Positions 24,604 through 36,116 of a stretch of 64,000 nucleotides of DNA are shown here, in pieces. This DNA comes from Benincasa hispida (lineage: Eukaryota; Streptophyta; Magnoliopsida; Cucurbitales; Cucurbitaceae): contig NC_052354.1 in assembly GCF_009727055.1 (NCBI RefSeq), positions 46,572,263-46,636,262 of the forward strand. Direction: 5' to 3'. Position numbers and translations under genes: made by a program. Within the stretch, counting starts at the first letter, position 1, and each line of letters opens with the position of its first letter. Under the pieces are notes generated by a model that worked only from the letters and a program-made list of their open reading frames with translations, was not told where the DNA came from and made no database searches.

Positions 24604-24980
24604 TGAAGGAACCTGTGATGGCCCTAAACGGAAACGTTGATCAGTCCAAATTCGAATTTTCATAGAATACAAATTACAGAATAGAAACATTATGCATAAT
24701 TTTATAGCATGCATTAAAGAAAAGAAAAGAAATTAGAGCATCTTAATCTTGAAGAATCTTTTTTCACGTGGTTCTCTTCTCCAAAGAATGCTCACGATCA
24801 AAACCATCTTTGATTGCCACCACCAATTAGTATCTCATGTATTTTCTTCAATGATGAGAATCACAGACAAAGTTATGGGCTTCTCTGATTTTTGGAAAAG
24901 GGGAAGAGATAATTGAGGAGTAGAGAATTTTTCTTGGGGAGTTTTTTTACAAAGCAATCACACTAATTTTCACAATTATT
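24604..24980 (-). mobile_element. 5' LTR of copia element B, truncated
   Basis: Only the last 377 bases (R-U5 side) of the LTR remain. They are homologous to 14847-15210 and share the CTTCTCTGATTTTTGGAAAA and ACAATCACACTA stretches. Homology stops at about 24980 in MITE-like sequence, so the U3 promoter part is gone. Confidence 0.85.
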
Positions 24981-25316
24981 GAATTCTTAACCAAATTTCA
25001 AAAACAAAATCATGTTTTTAAAAGCTACTTTTTTTTTTTCAAATTTTGGCTTGATTTTTTAGTAAAAATAGATAATTAAGGAAGACATTTGGAGGTATAA
25101 GTAACTTTTATAGGCTTAATTTTCAAAAACAAAATCTAAAAATCAAATGGTTACCAAACATGACTTTAATTTTCAAATTTAGACTTGTTTTTGAAAACAC
25201 GATTACAAAAAGTAGATATCAAAGCAGGAGATTTAGAGGTGGAAGATGTGTTTATAAGCTTAATTTTAAAAAACCAATAACAAAAAACAAAATGGTTACC
25301 CAACAGGATCAAATAA
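24981..25316. repeat. MITE-like repeat, right half
   Basis: Contains AAATGGTTACCAAACATGAC (25146-25165) and AAAATGGTTACCCAACAGGA (about 25291-25310), inverted counterparts of the two end-like copies at 14590 and 14737. Together the halves form an inverted repeat about the copia insertion. Confidence 0.6.
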
Positions 25317-25840
25317 AACATAATAGATTATAAGTCAAAATGAACATAGCTCATAAGACAAACATCAATTATCATTTTAATGGTCAATAGTGCAATGTTC
25401 ATCCAATTAAAAAAAAAAAAAAGTTGCTTACGGTAACACAGTTTTTAGGTCACAGTTTTTTTTTTTTTTTTTTAAAGTACAAATTTAGGGTTATTCTTGA
25501 TAGTCTTTGTCCATTTAACATTGGATTTTTTTACTTGCGCTCTCCAACTGTAAAGAGTGGGGTTTTTTTAATTATTTAAAGAGAAACAAACAAAACCAAG
25601 AAAAATAATTATCACCAATTAAAATAGATTCCACCTATGGGAGATGGTCTTCAAATCAAATCTATGACGTTCGCTTTCTAACAAGTGTATGCACATAATT
25701 GCAATTGTATTTAGTGGGAAAAAAAACTCTTAATAGCACCCCAATTATATCAAGTACATAAAGAATTCACAAAATATTTAGTCTTATTAGAATGTCGAGA
25801 AAAAGTCGTCAGAAGGACCCATAAAATCAAAGAATCAATC

Positions 25841-25983
25841 TCAACCCCTTAGAGGATGAATGCTAGTTTTTAGAGCCTTGGTAATGCATTCATAGAGGTC
25901 CAAGGCCTCAGCAAGCTCTACAAAATCAATGAAAGGTTGGAATTTTTCCATGACCGATAATGTACGCATGTGCAGGTCCTTCT
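25841..25983 (-). CDS. Candidate 3'-terminal exon of an unrecognised host gene
   Basis: An open minus-strand stretch ends at TGA (25841-25843). From about 25983 it reads KDLHMRTLSVMEKF, then QPFIDFVELAEALDLYECIT and KALKTSIHPLRG. Composition is amphipathic, L/E/D-rich and free of low complexity, unlike the surrounding AT-rich frames. A possible splice acceptor (GTTGGGAG, read on minus) lies just before AAGGACCTG. The same frame stays open upstream to about 26050 without an obvious start. I recognise no family. It could be a chance frame or a pseudogene piece. Confidence 0.3.
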
Positions 25984-26699
25984 CCCAACAAATGCAATAA
26001 TACTCTTGATATTTTATAAATATTTTAGAAGAATCTTTAAGTATAATTCGATCAAAATATTAGATGAAAATTAGTGAAAGGAAGATGTGATGTGAGAAAT
26101 TGAGATCAAACAATGTTAAATTGCTTCAAGTCATCGTCATATCAGTTTCAGTTCCAATTTTCATACAAAATTTTAATGAATTTCTAATATAATAGTAGTA
26201 GTCTTGGAACATTTATGAAAAGTTGTGAGTATTATTATAACTTTCGTAAAAACCCAAGATATCTTAGCAAAGAAATGGTAAAGTTTAGTGTAGAGGCAAT
26301 TTTTTATAATTTAACCAATACTAAAAAAAAAAATAATAACAGTGTTCTTTATTTAAAAGGTTTGAAGTTTTGAACCATAATTAGAGAATTAAAATGTTAG
26401 TATAGTATCGTAAGATTGAGGTAAGTGACAGGTGGACGTGAAAAGATTAGAAGCGTGTCGGTTTGGTTTAGTGATCAATCAACCTATAATCTCTTTTCTT
26501 TTTTATTCTTTCTTTTTCTAAAAGTTAAAGTTAAAGTCACGGTGATCAATCAATTGGGATAATTCTATAAAATCCTTGTGAGACCGTCTAAAATAATAAT
26601 AATAAGAAGATAAAAATGATCCACTAAAAAAGTTTTAACTTAAAAAAAAAATCAAATAGAAAAAAATGTGAAACTATTTATGAAATAGTAAAAAAAGTA

Positions 26700-26815
26700 A
26701 AATAAAATACTGATAGACACAAATAGATTTCTATCAACTAGTGATATACTTCTATCAATTTCTATTATTGGTAGATCTGATATACTTCTATCAGTCTCTA
26801 TCCGTCTATATAAAA
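26700..26815. repeat. CTATCA/GATAGA imperfect repeats
   Basis: Repeated TTCTATCA and GATAGA words in both orientations, the same motif class as 46495-47830. Confidence 0.6.
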
Positions 26816-28642
26816 AAAGATTAAAATTTTATTATTTTGTGTAAATAATTTTCTTTATTGTTGGGTTGTCAAAATAGAAATTATTAAAAAATATAAAAAG
26901 AAAAAAATTGGGTGCATCCCATTATTACAAAATATAAAAAGGAAAAAAATCTTGGGTGCAGGAGAGTGCGCCTCTCTATGGTGCATTAGTTAAAAAATAA
27001 CACGTGATAGTTGAATTGAAAAAAACTTTTAAAAATTATTTTTTTATATTTGTAAGAAAAGTAGGAGCCGACTGCACCTAAGTATTACTCATATACAAAT
27101 AGTAAATCTTTATAGATAAAATTGAAAATGAAGATGGTCATACTAGCTTAACTCAGTGATAATTGATATCTACTTTCTAACTTACAGTCAAATATTTAAT
27201 TCTTATTTTCGTAATTATTGTAACAAAATAATTAGGAATAAGGATGAAACATGAAAGTGATAAGTGTCTGTAATCGAAGAAAAAGTTACCACTTTTTTCT
27301 TTCTTTCTCTACATTAAAATGACAAACATAGAGAACATAAAGTTGTTCATGATTAAATAACAAGTTTAGTCAGGAAGTCTTATGTTAGTCAAGATCAAAA
27401 TATCCATCAATATATTGATATCCTGGTAAATCGAAAGGTTTGATAACGATATTAAATATCCATAGGTATCTCCAACATCTTTTATTAATGTTTGTAAAAC
27501 ATAAAGAAAAATGTCATCTATATAGTCCAATATGAACTGGAATACTAATAAAAATATCTATAACTTAATTTGGGAGTAAAAAATAACTTAATTATTCATC
27601 TAAATAAATTTTATAAAATTTTTTATTTACACAAATATTCGTCGGTGTATCTATAAAATTAAAATGTTGATATTGATATCAACATCAATATTTTTAACCC
27701 TTGATGGTAGTATCTATCTGGTCTATAAACTTTACGAAAATGTATAATATATCTATGAATTTTCAGTTTTGAGTTAATTTTGTCATCGAACGGTAAAATT
27801 CATCTAATATATCATTAATCTTTTAATTTTGTGTCCCACAAAATTCTTATATGTGTCGAATAGCTCATTGACATATTCAACTTTAATAAAATTCACGAAC
27901 CTATTAGACACTAACTTAAAAGTTGAAATATAAATTATTAGTATATGTTTAAATACTTCAAATATATCAAAGACCTATTACATATAAAATTGAAAAGTTC
28001 AAAGATCTATTAGTCATTTTTTAAGTAAAAGAACTTCTTGAACATGAAATTGAAAATTCGATCTAATAGATTTTTTTTTTTTTTAAGTTCATAGCCTTTT
28101 GGTTTATCCATTCCCTAATGACTTCAAATATTTAGGCTTTAATCGTTTTTGATCACCAAACATTGCGTTGAAACTGTTTGACGTTGCTTAATAAGTAATA
28201 ATACTTTAAGACCCTTTCAAACTCTATTTAAGGTGTTTTAAATCAGTCTCCTAACACTTGGAAGCTCTTAATTCTAGATTTAGAGTATCTTTGGACTCAC
28301 TCAAACACTTCTTCAACAAGAATTTATTTTCGTTTGGTGTGTTTTAGATAGTAAAACTTGATTAAGGTCATTTTGATTCATTTAAAGTGTTGTAGTTTAC
28401 TTTATAACTTTATATATGGCCTTTTTGTTTGTAGTTTGAGACTAACTTGGCTAGTTCGAGTTAAGTTAAGAGGCTATTTTGGGTAAGAACATTCCTTCTG
28501 AACACTTTTTGAGAAACTAAACAATGTTTAGTTTTAGTCAAGTCTTTCAAATACTTTAGAAGCACATTAACATGCATAGGTTAGTAGAGTTTTACTTTCT
28601 GGGTCTACTTTTAATGTGTTTTGTGTGTTTTGTGTGCTTTGT

Positions 28643-28660
28643 TTTTTTTTTTTTTTTGTT

Positions 28661-28696
<36 letters not shown>
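28643..28696. repeat. Poly-T tracts
   Basis: A 16-T run followed, after GTTTA, by a 34-T run. Homopolymer length is prone to assembly error. Confidence 0.9.
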
Positions 28697-28699
<3 letters not shown>

Positions 28700-29375
28700 T
28701 AATAGTTATGTACCTTATCGAAAATAGTACACTCTTTTGATGATTTTCCAATATACTAAATTGTGGATTATGATGCGAGACTGATAATGACTAGCATATG
28801 AAATATTATCATGTGTTTGTAGTTTCTACTTCAAAGCTGAATGATAGTTTAGCAATATTCCTTATTACTAAAAATTAATTTAATTAACTGTTGTGTATTG
28901 GAGATTAAATATCTAGATTATCGATACGATTAATGGGTTTTTTTTTTTTTTTTTTTTGTGAACTATGAATTTGGTATGTTGTCAAGTTATGATGATGGTC
29001 AAGAAGGAAGTTTTGAATATTTTAAGAGATCGACAATTGTAAGCACAAATTAAGGACACTAGTGGTATGTGGTTTTATTACTTCTTTAAGGGGAAGGGGA
29101 GGGTTAATTTTGAAAGCTTGTTCTATATGAGCCTATTGTTTGAATTCTAGTTTGATGATTTCCTTCGAGGCATTTGGTGTCTTTGTTGATATTAAAGCTT
29201 CCTAAAAGAAATGAATTTCCATAAATATTTTATAGTAAGTAAAAGGTTTGCTTATGCTTGCACTCTAGATTGTTATAATTATGTATGTTCTCATACTCCA
29301 TTAACCAATCAACCACTTAAGAAAGATTGTTAGCTTCACTGTAGAGGTTAGTCTTTCACTTCATCTAATGTTGCT

Positions 29376-31055
29376 TGATACGTTATTTTATGCGGTGATA
29401 TAATGAAAGGAAATTGCAGTGATGGGAAATGCATTGTGCAACAAGTTTTCTTAGCAGAACCCAAATATAAATCCTGCTGAGTTTCTTGGTAAGTCCAGGG
29501 TCGAACTTAGGGACTAAGGAAAACAATATGCGGTAGTAATTTTTAAGATGACTTTGCGGTAACCAATAAATCAAAGAGTTGTTGGGTTGTTATTTGTGGT
29601 GTAAAATGTATGCAGCAGAGTGAAGAAAAGAGTTAATAATACGGAAGATGCGATGAATATGCAGAGGAACGGGTTGAGAAGGGGTTTAGCTAACACTTCC
29701 TAGGGTTGCGTTCATGTTATGCGATCATGCAACACACATACAATAGCAAATCATCTCTCAACGCAAATGCTACGACTTCTAGTTTTAGAACGCATGTGGT
29801 ATATGCGATAAAGTCTATAGGACCTACACATAAGCCTCTACTCTTGTATATGCGATGACGAATGACACACACAAATACAAGGCGACCACATAATACCATA
29901 ACTTATCTCTAGGGTGCATGCGATGCATGTTGGCAAACAGGGTTATTTCTAAGTTCCTATCTCTTGCTTATGCAGATCTAATCTTGCTCTCTCAAGTCTA
30001 GATTTTAACCTAGCTCTCTTAAGTCTTAGGTTCTTTCTTTAGACTCTCTCTCGAATAGCTCTAAAGAGGTGTTGGGCGCAACATAAGACAAGATGATTGC
30101 ATGCAATGAAAATCCTAGGTCATGTTAGCTAAGTTCTTCTCAACTCATTCGATAAATGTAGCTACTCATGCATGCTTTTAAGAGAGTTAACAGATGTAGA
30201 TAAGCAAATTTCATTTTATAGATATAGAATAATAATGTGGAATAAGAATAAAGAGCCTGGTAGCAATCTCTTGCTTCCTAAGGCTTTTTACACTGTTCTT
30301 CTCTACTCTGCTCAAAAGATAATCTTGCTCTCGCAAGAGTCGGCCCTCTCTCTGTTTTCCCACACCTTTTGGGTTTTCTCTCGAGCTGACCAGAGCGATC
30401 TTCTGGTGTCTCTTCCCTTCTCTCGCTCTGCCTTCTAAGTAAAAGAAAAACTATAAACAAGGCTAAGTATCTATGGAGAAACTTATCTTACTGTCGAACT
30501 CCTTCACTGAAGGTTGCCTTCGGTATTTATAGAGCTTTGGGGTGAAAGGCTTCTTCTCTCTTATGATTGCACTGATGGGATGGCATTAATTCTCTATCTG
30601 ATGCGCCGAATATTTGTCATCGAAAAGTTGAGTGTAATTGCTATAGTAGTTCGTTAACGGCTTGTCAACTTAATTCAGAATCGATCGGCATCAGCTTTCT
30701 GTCCCATCGTGATTTATTACGCTTTTCACCCGGATGTGCCCACCAAATTGCACCTGCTCTATGCGGCAACCTTCATAAGCAGATATTTGCGAGCACAAAT
30801 GCCGCATAGCCTTACGTTAATGCAATCTTTTGATGCTCTCGGCCGTTGATTTCTTTGGATCACATTTTCCGCCTTGCGTCAACGCATATTCTACACAAAA
30901 ATACATAAGTTAACTGTTTTAATGCGATTGACGCATGCGACTGCAATATTGTGAACTTAATGCTTTTTGACACAATCTTATATATTTTTATCAATACAAA
31001 CCTGTATTGTTTAATAACTTAACACTGTAATAACGTGCATTTCTGCCAGTTATCA
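29376..31055 (-). mobile_element. Solo LTR, Athila/Tat-like, subfamily A
   Basis: A minus-strand LTR of 1680 bases with an exact target duplication TTGCT at 29371-29375 and 31056-31060. TATAAATA (minus) is at 30534-30541. The U3 terminal hairpin arms are 31029-31039 and 31044-31054, with the loop GAAA on the minus strand. The U5 box with GGTCGAACTTAGGGAC is at 29498-29515. It is very close in order and motif to 10993-12655. Confidence 0.92.
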
Positions 31056-31199
31056 TTGCTACTGTTCTTTTTTTGGATTTTTCGGATGTTACACTCTAGT
31101 TATAGAGTATTAACTAATTTATAAATGAAATTATAGATTTAGTGTCTAAAGTTTAAAACAAGCTTGCTTCTATGGTAGGAAGAATAACCACGATGATTG

Positions 31200-32048
31200 T
31201 GTTGGAGATTTCGGTTGTTGGCTTTATAATTTTCTTTAAGGCAGTGGTTCTGCAGATGTCTCAATTAAAGTCTTGACATCCAGTTGTGACATCAAAATAT
31301 TTTTCTTATCTGGAATTATCCGAATGTGATATTTAGTTCGATATGTTCCTTTTTAAAGCCCGGCTTTTTATTTTCTTTACTGAATTGGATTATTTAAAGT
31401 GAGTTTTGTAGACCTCTTAGTGTTTCCGCATTTGTTTAATTGAGCAAGACGTTTTCTGTACTTTAACCAAACTATTATACATCGTGTTCTTGGTCGTTTT
31501 CTCACTATTCCGTTGTGCATGTTCTTCATCCATTGAATGCAACACTTTGAAGAGTTTCATGGTCTTAGGAGAGCCTAAGACTCAACTTCAGAGAAGAAGT
31601 TCTCTATCTTATGAGTACCTGAGATTTGTCAGTGAAGGGAGCTCGCTAATTCTAGAGGAAGGTAATCAAGTTGAAAGGAGTCCCACACACTATCAGGTGT
31701 CGAAGTGCCAAACACTAATATTCTAGGGAGAGTCTAAGTTCAGTTGAGAGGGAGTCTCACATCTAGGGGGAGCCTAGGTGACATGTGAGTTAAACTCTAC
31801 GTGAGCCACTGTAGTAGTTGGTATATTATAGATAAGTATTACGTTATAAAACTCTTTAATATTAGTTGATTATCTTTCCTGGGCACTCTGCTTCCTAGAC
31901 GTAGGTGTTTATCACCAAGCTAGGTTACCAACTACTGACTGTCTTTACTTGTTTACTTGATGTTGGTATTTTTGTTGTTATAATTATTGTTAATATTTTC
32001 TGTTTAACATACACATATCAAGTGACGAGTCATCCTATCCCTTTTTCA
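31200..32048 (+). mobile_element. 5' LTR of plus-strand Ty1/copia element D
   Basis: The LTR starts TGTTGGAG and ends CCTTTTTCA, 849 bases, directly followed by a PBS and gag. It is homologous to the LTR at 2538-5141, so at least two members of this family are in the window. The left flank GATTG would be half of a target duplication whose partner was lost with the 3' end. Confidence 0.87.
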
Positions 32049-32050
32049 TT

Positions 32051-32062
32051 TGGTATAAGAGC
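32051..32062 (+). other. Primer-binding site, initiator tRNA-Met (element D)
   Basis: TGGTATAAGAGC differs at one base from the copia consensus TGGTATCAGAGC and lies two bases after the LTR end. Confidence 0.85.
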
Positions 32063-32091
32063 GAGTCACCTTTATCTCAAGTACTTCGATC

Positions 32092-33420
32092 ATGGACGGA
32101 ATCAAGGAGGGAGACTCTACCAGTCGTCTACCTGTTCTTGATGGAACAAGCTATTCGTACTAAAAACCTTGAATGATTGCCTTTTTTAAGTCGATTGATA
32201 GCAAAAGTTGGAAGGTTGTTGTATCTGGATGTACACATCCCATAATCAAAACTGATGATGGGAAGGAAATTTTGAAGCCAAAGGCTCAGTGGTCTGGAGA
32301 TGAAAATGAAGTTTCTTTGGGAAATTCGCGTGCCTTGAATGCCATATTCAATGGTATAGATTGCAACATATTCAGATTAATTAATACTTGTGTCTCAGCT
32401 AAATAGGCATGAGATATCTTGTCTGTTGCTCATGGGGGAGCGTTTAAAGTAAAGATATCCAGGCTGCAGTTGGTGATATTGAAGTTTAAGCATCTTAGAA
32501 TGCATGATGAAGAATCCATTGTTGAATTTAATGTACATTCGCTAGATATTGAAAATGAGTCATTTGCTCTCGGAGAGAAGATTTCAGAAGAAAAACTTGT
32601 CTAGAAGGTACTTAGATCTCTACCTAAGAAATTTGACATGAAAATCACTACCATTGAGGAAGCCTAAGACATAACAAAGTTGAGAATAGATTAATTATTT
32701 GGCTTCTTACTCACTTTTGAAATGTCCATTGATTGGAAAATCAAAAAGAAAGATATGGAAATTGCTCTTCAATCCGATGTTAAAGAAGAGTTAATTGACG
32801 ATGATACAGAATCAAAAGACCCTCTTGCTGCATCAATTGCATTTCTTTCAGAATAGTTTAACTATGTGCTCAAATGTTTTGGTAAGAGGTCTGGCTCTTA
32901 CAATAACAACAAGTCCAAAGGCTCCACTCCCCTCAATCAATTCAAATCTCAAAATAGTAAAAAGGAATCTGACAAGTCAAGTAATCTACTTTCTCACAAG
33001 GAAAAGAACCTCAAGTGTAGAGAGTGGGGTGGATTTAGTTATATTTAGATTGAATGTCCCACTTTTCTGAAGAGACAGAGCAAAGGCTATGTATTAACTT
33101 TGTCTGATACTGAATCTGAAGATAGTAGTGACTTAGAGGATGTGTCAAACCGCTTGTTAGTAACATCTCTTCGGATACTTCATTATGTGATATTGCTAAA
33201 TATGATGTGTATACAAAAAATGATCATGATATTGTAGGAGTTGAGCCCACAGATCCTTTTTATCATGCTGTTTTTTTCAAATGGCAAGATGATAAAAAAT
33301 CCCTTGATGTACAAAAAGCAAGAATTGAGACCTTGATAGCTGAAAATCACAAACTTATGTCTACTATTGCATATTTGAAGCATGCACTCTTTCAAGTTAA
33401 ATTTGAATAGGATTCAGTAT
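32092..33420 (+). pseudogene. Copia gag (UBN2-type), element D
   Basis: Starts at ATG 32092. The conserved YWKPRM segment reads Y-stop-KP-stop-M, so two stops fall within the first 30 codons. Downstream, in the same general frame, come SIDSKSWKVVV, the LRSLPKKFDMKITTIEEA block typical of copia gag (UBN2 family) and a degraded zinc knuckle (KCREWGGFSYI-stop-IECPTF) near 33010-33065. At least six further stops are present. Confidence 0.85.
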
Positions 33421-34466
33421 GCAAGAATGTCAGAATATTGAACACTAGTACTGAGTCCCTGGAAAAAAAATTTGACAAAAGGAAAAACTGTTGTTGATAA
33501 CTTTGGGCTTGGCTTTGCTAAAAGAGGATGTCAGTATTATAATCAGTCCAAATTAAAAGGGAAGCAAAAGATTGAGTTTGTTAGAGCTGAAGATCCAGAG
33601 TCTTATGGCTTTACAGGTACATCTACCAACAATGTTGTATTGAAATATAATCACTTAACTAAACCAAGATGAATTTGTCACTATTATGGAAAGGTAGGAC
33701 ACAAATGTCTTTTTTCTTATCAATTACTGAAGATTTTATTCAGACCCACCTATTCCAGGAGTGTTCCCTACTTCTCAAAGAACCATTATAGAAAAAAAGA
33801 CAAAAGTCAAACAAGTATGGAGAGAGAAAAATGCTAAAAAAAAATGTAATGTAGTTTTGACTTTGCTCATATCCTCTGCTAAAGGTGACTGGTATTTTGA
33901 TAGTCGAAGTTCTAGGCACATGACTGATGAAAAGAGTTATTTGTTCGATCTCAAATCTATCAGTTCGGAAAGGTCACATTTGGTGATGGTGCTTGTGGAA
34001 GATTCATTGGAAAGGAAAACTAAATTATCCGAGTCTTCCTACATTGAAAGATGTAAGGTTGGTTGAAAGACTTACTACCAATCTTATTAGCATTAGTCAG
34101 TTGTGCGACCAAGGACTGAATATGAGCTTTACCGAAGATAAATTTGTTGTCACAAACGATGTTAAAGTTCTTGTTATGACAGGTTTGCATTCTTCTGATA
34201 AATGTTATATGTGAAGTTCTGATCATACTTCGTAGGTTTGTGATCTCTCTAGATCAGATGAAGCGAGCCTATGGCATAAACGTTTTGGACATGTAAGCAT
34301 GAAGACTATTCAGAAGGCTCTTGCAATCGATGTTATATCTGGTCTTCCCTCTTTATCAGCCTCTCCTAGAATTATATGTAGAGATTGTCTATCTGGTAAA
34401 CAAATTCATACTTCTCACAAGTAATCAGGTCACTTAAGCTCTTCCTGTGTTCTGGAACTTCTTCAT
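33421..34466 (+). pseudogene. Copia protease and GAG-pre-integrase, element D
   Basis: After a linker comes the protease WYFDSRSSRHMT (near 33890-33925), where family members have D-S-G, so the active-site Gly is Arg. A frameshift near 33990-34010 is followed by TTNLISISQLCDQGLNMSFT and the GAG-pre-integrase block LWHKRFGHVSMKTIQKAL with CRDCLSGKQ. The gene stops at VLELLH, at the insertion point of the LTR starting at 34467. Integrase, RT and RNase H are absent. Confidence 0.87.
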
Positions 34467-35743
34467 TGTTGGGGTTGATGTCCTAAATCTTGTGGGTCCT
34501 ATAATTTGTAACTGTAAAGTACAAACAATTTATTTATTCAATAAAATCTTAGACATTTATTCGATATTTAGTAGCATTAACCCACAAAACCAATAAACTA
34601 ACATCCAAAGTTATCTTTTGTAACTTAAACATGTATGTAGAGACATACAGGTAGATCATGTTTAAGTGATAACCTAAATGGTTTGTAGTAGATGGATAAG
34701 ACTAGGTACCTTATCCTAGTGACACTACGAATACGACTCACTTTGTAGATATTACAAATTATTGTAAAGTTCTACAAATAATCCAATCCTGATAATTCAT
34801 ATTGGTACATGTGAGCGGAGGTATTCTATAAAAAATGGTTTATATAAGAACGGACCACGAAATGAATAGTCTCATTATATAACGTCGTTAATAGTAGAGA
34901 CTACATTTCACTAGGATGACCATAGATGACATGACCTGAATCCTGAGTGAGCTATGAACTCCTGCCTATGAAGGGGATCCTTTTATTTGCATGGGTAAGA
35001 GTGGTCAGATCGTTGACTCATCGTTTTGAAGATTCGTCTAATTGGGGAGTTGGAAACATAGCTACACAAGACGGAATTTACTCATTCCCTAATGTCGGGG
35101 TAAGTAGATAAATTACACCCTTAAGGGCTAATTTCGGGGCTTAAATAATGTAGCGCCACACCCTCTCTTGGCCCGAGAGGGGTTTGATCATAATTGAACT
35201 ATGACTTATTGTTCATTAGAGGGATTAGTGATACTTAAGGAGTTAGATGCAACTATAGGGGCAAAACAGTAATTTTGTCTCAATTGTACTCATGAGCAAT
35301 TTGTGAAGGATTATTGCACTATTGACTGGTTATATCCAATGGATATAGAAATATATCTATAATGCGAAGAGTGCAGAAATTGGTCTTTAGTGGAGTGATC
35401 GACAGTTAATGGATGTTGAGTAATTTAATCTACAAGTCCATAAGGTCCCGTATGTAACTCAACTGGGATTATTAAGAATTAATTTTAGATTAATTTAAAT
35501 TGTTCAAATTAATTGAATAATTGATTATATATGACATAATTGATTTAAATTAATTATATGTGATATAATTAATAATATATATGATACATTATAATATAAA
35601 ATTTATTTTGAAAGAAATTAAATATTTGAATATGATTTATATTAAATACCCTGATTGATTAAGAGAATTTAGAACTATAAGTTATATTATATTTGACATA
35701 ATGTAAACTATAGGCTATGTGTTATATTTGATATAACATATAG

Positions 35744-35774
<31 letters not shown>

Positions 35775-36116
35775 ATAAGTTAGTTATTATATATAGCTTA
35801 TTTATTAAACTAAATTAAATTAAATTTTAAATTAAAGGGAGGGAGTTACAACTTTCCTCCCCTTAATACTCTCAGTAAAAATCGTGTGGGAGTGGGAGTT
35901 GGTTTTGCGTTTTCTTCATCTTATTCATAGAAGATCACAGAAGGTCTATGTGTGGAAAAATCTCTCCCAACATAATTTTCCTGCAAAAAAGAAAAAATAA
36001 ACTTTATCTCAGAAAAATTCTTTCTCCTTCTCCCAAAAATAAACAGAGTCCACACACTCCTATTATTCTCACCCTACCCTAAAGAGAATACAAAGGATTA
36101 CCTTTTGGTGTTGTGG
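34467..36116 (+). mobile_element. Ty1/copia LTR, 3' end cut by an Athila-like element
   Basis: Starts TGTTGGGGTTGATGTCC inside the protease/integrase gene of element D (left flank TTCAT). It follows the same order as the minus-strand LTR 14847-16814, including GTGACACTACGAATACGAC and an AT tract at 35740-35775. It ends at the insertion of the Athila-like LTR at 36117, so the CCTTCA end is not seen. Confidence 0.85.

Larger units (their letters stand above)
25317..29370. other. Low-repeat AT-rich region (about 4 kb)
   Basis: The longest stretch without a recognised retroelement. It holds a candidate exon (25841-25983, minus), a CTATCA-type tract (26700-26815), several poly-A and poly-T runs and no long open frame. 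It resumes at 31061-31199 beyond the solo LTR. Probably intergenic or intronic host DNA. Confidence 0.45.

Noticed and set aside
28643..28696. Poly-A tail of a SINE or LINE on the minus strand
   Set aside because: No pol III boxes, RT motif or target duplication could be found next to it.
32051..32062. A tRNA gene fragment
   Set aside because: It is the primer-binding site complementary to initiator tRNA-Met; no cloverleaf surrounds it, and I saw no complete tRNA gene elsewhere.
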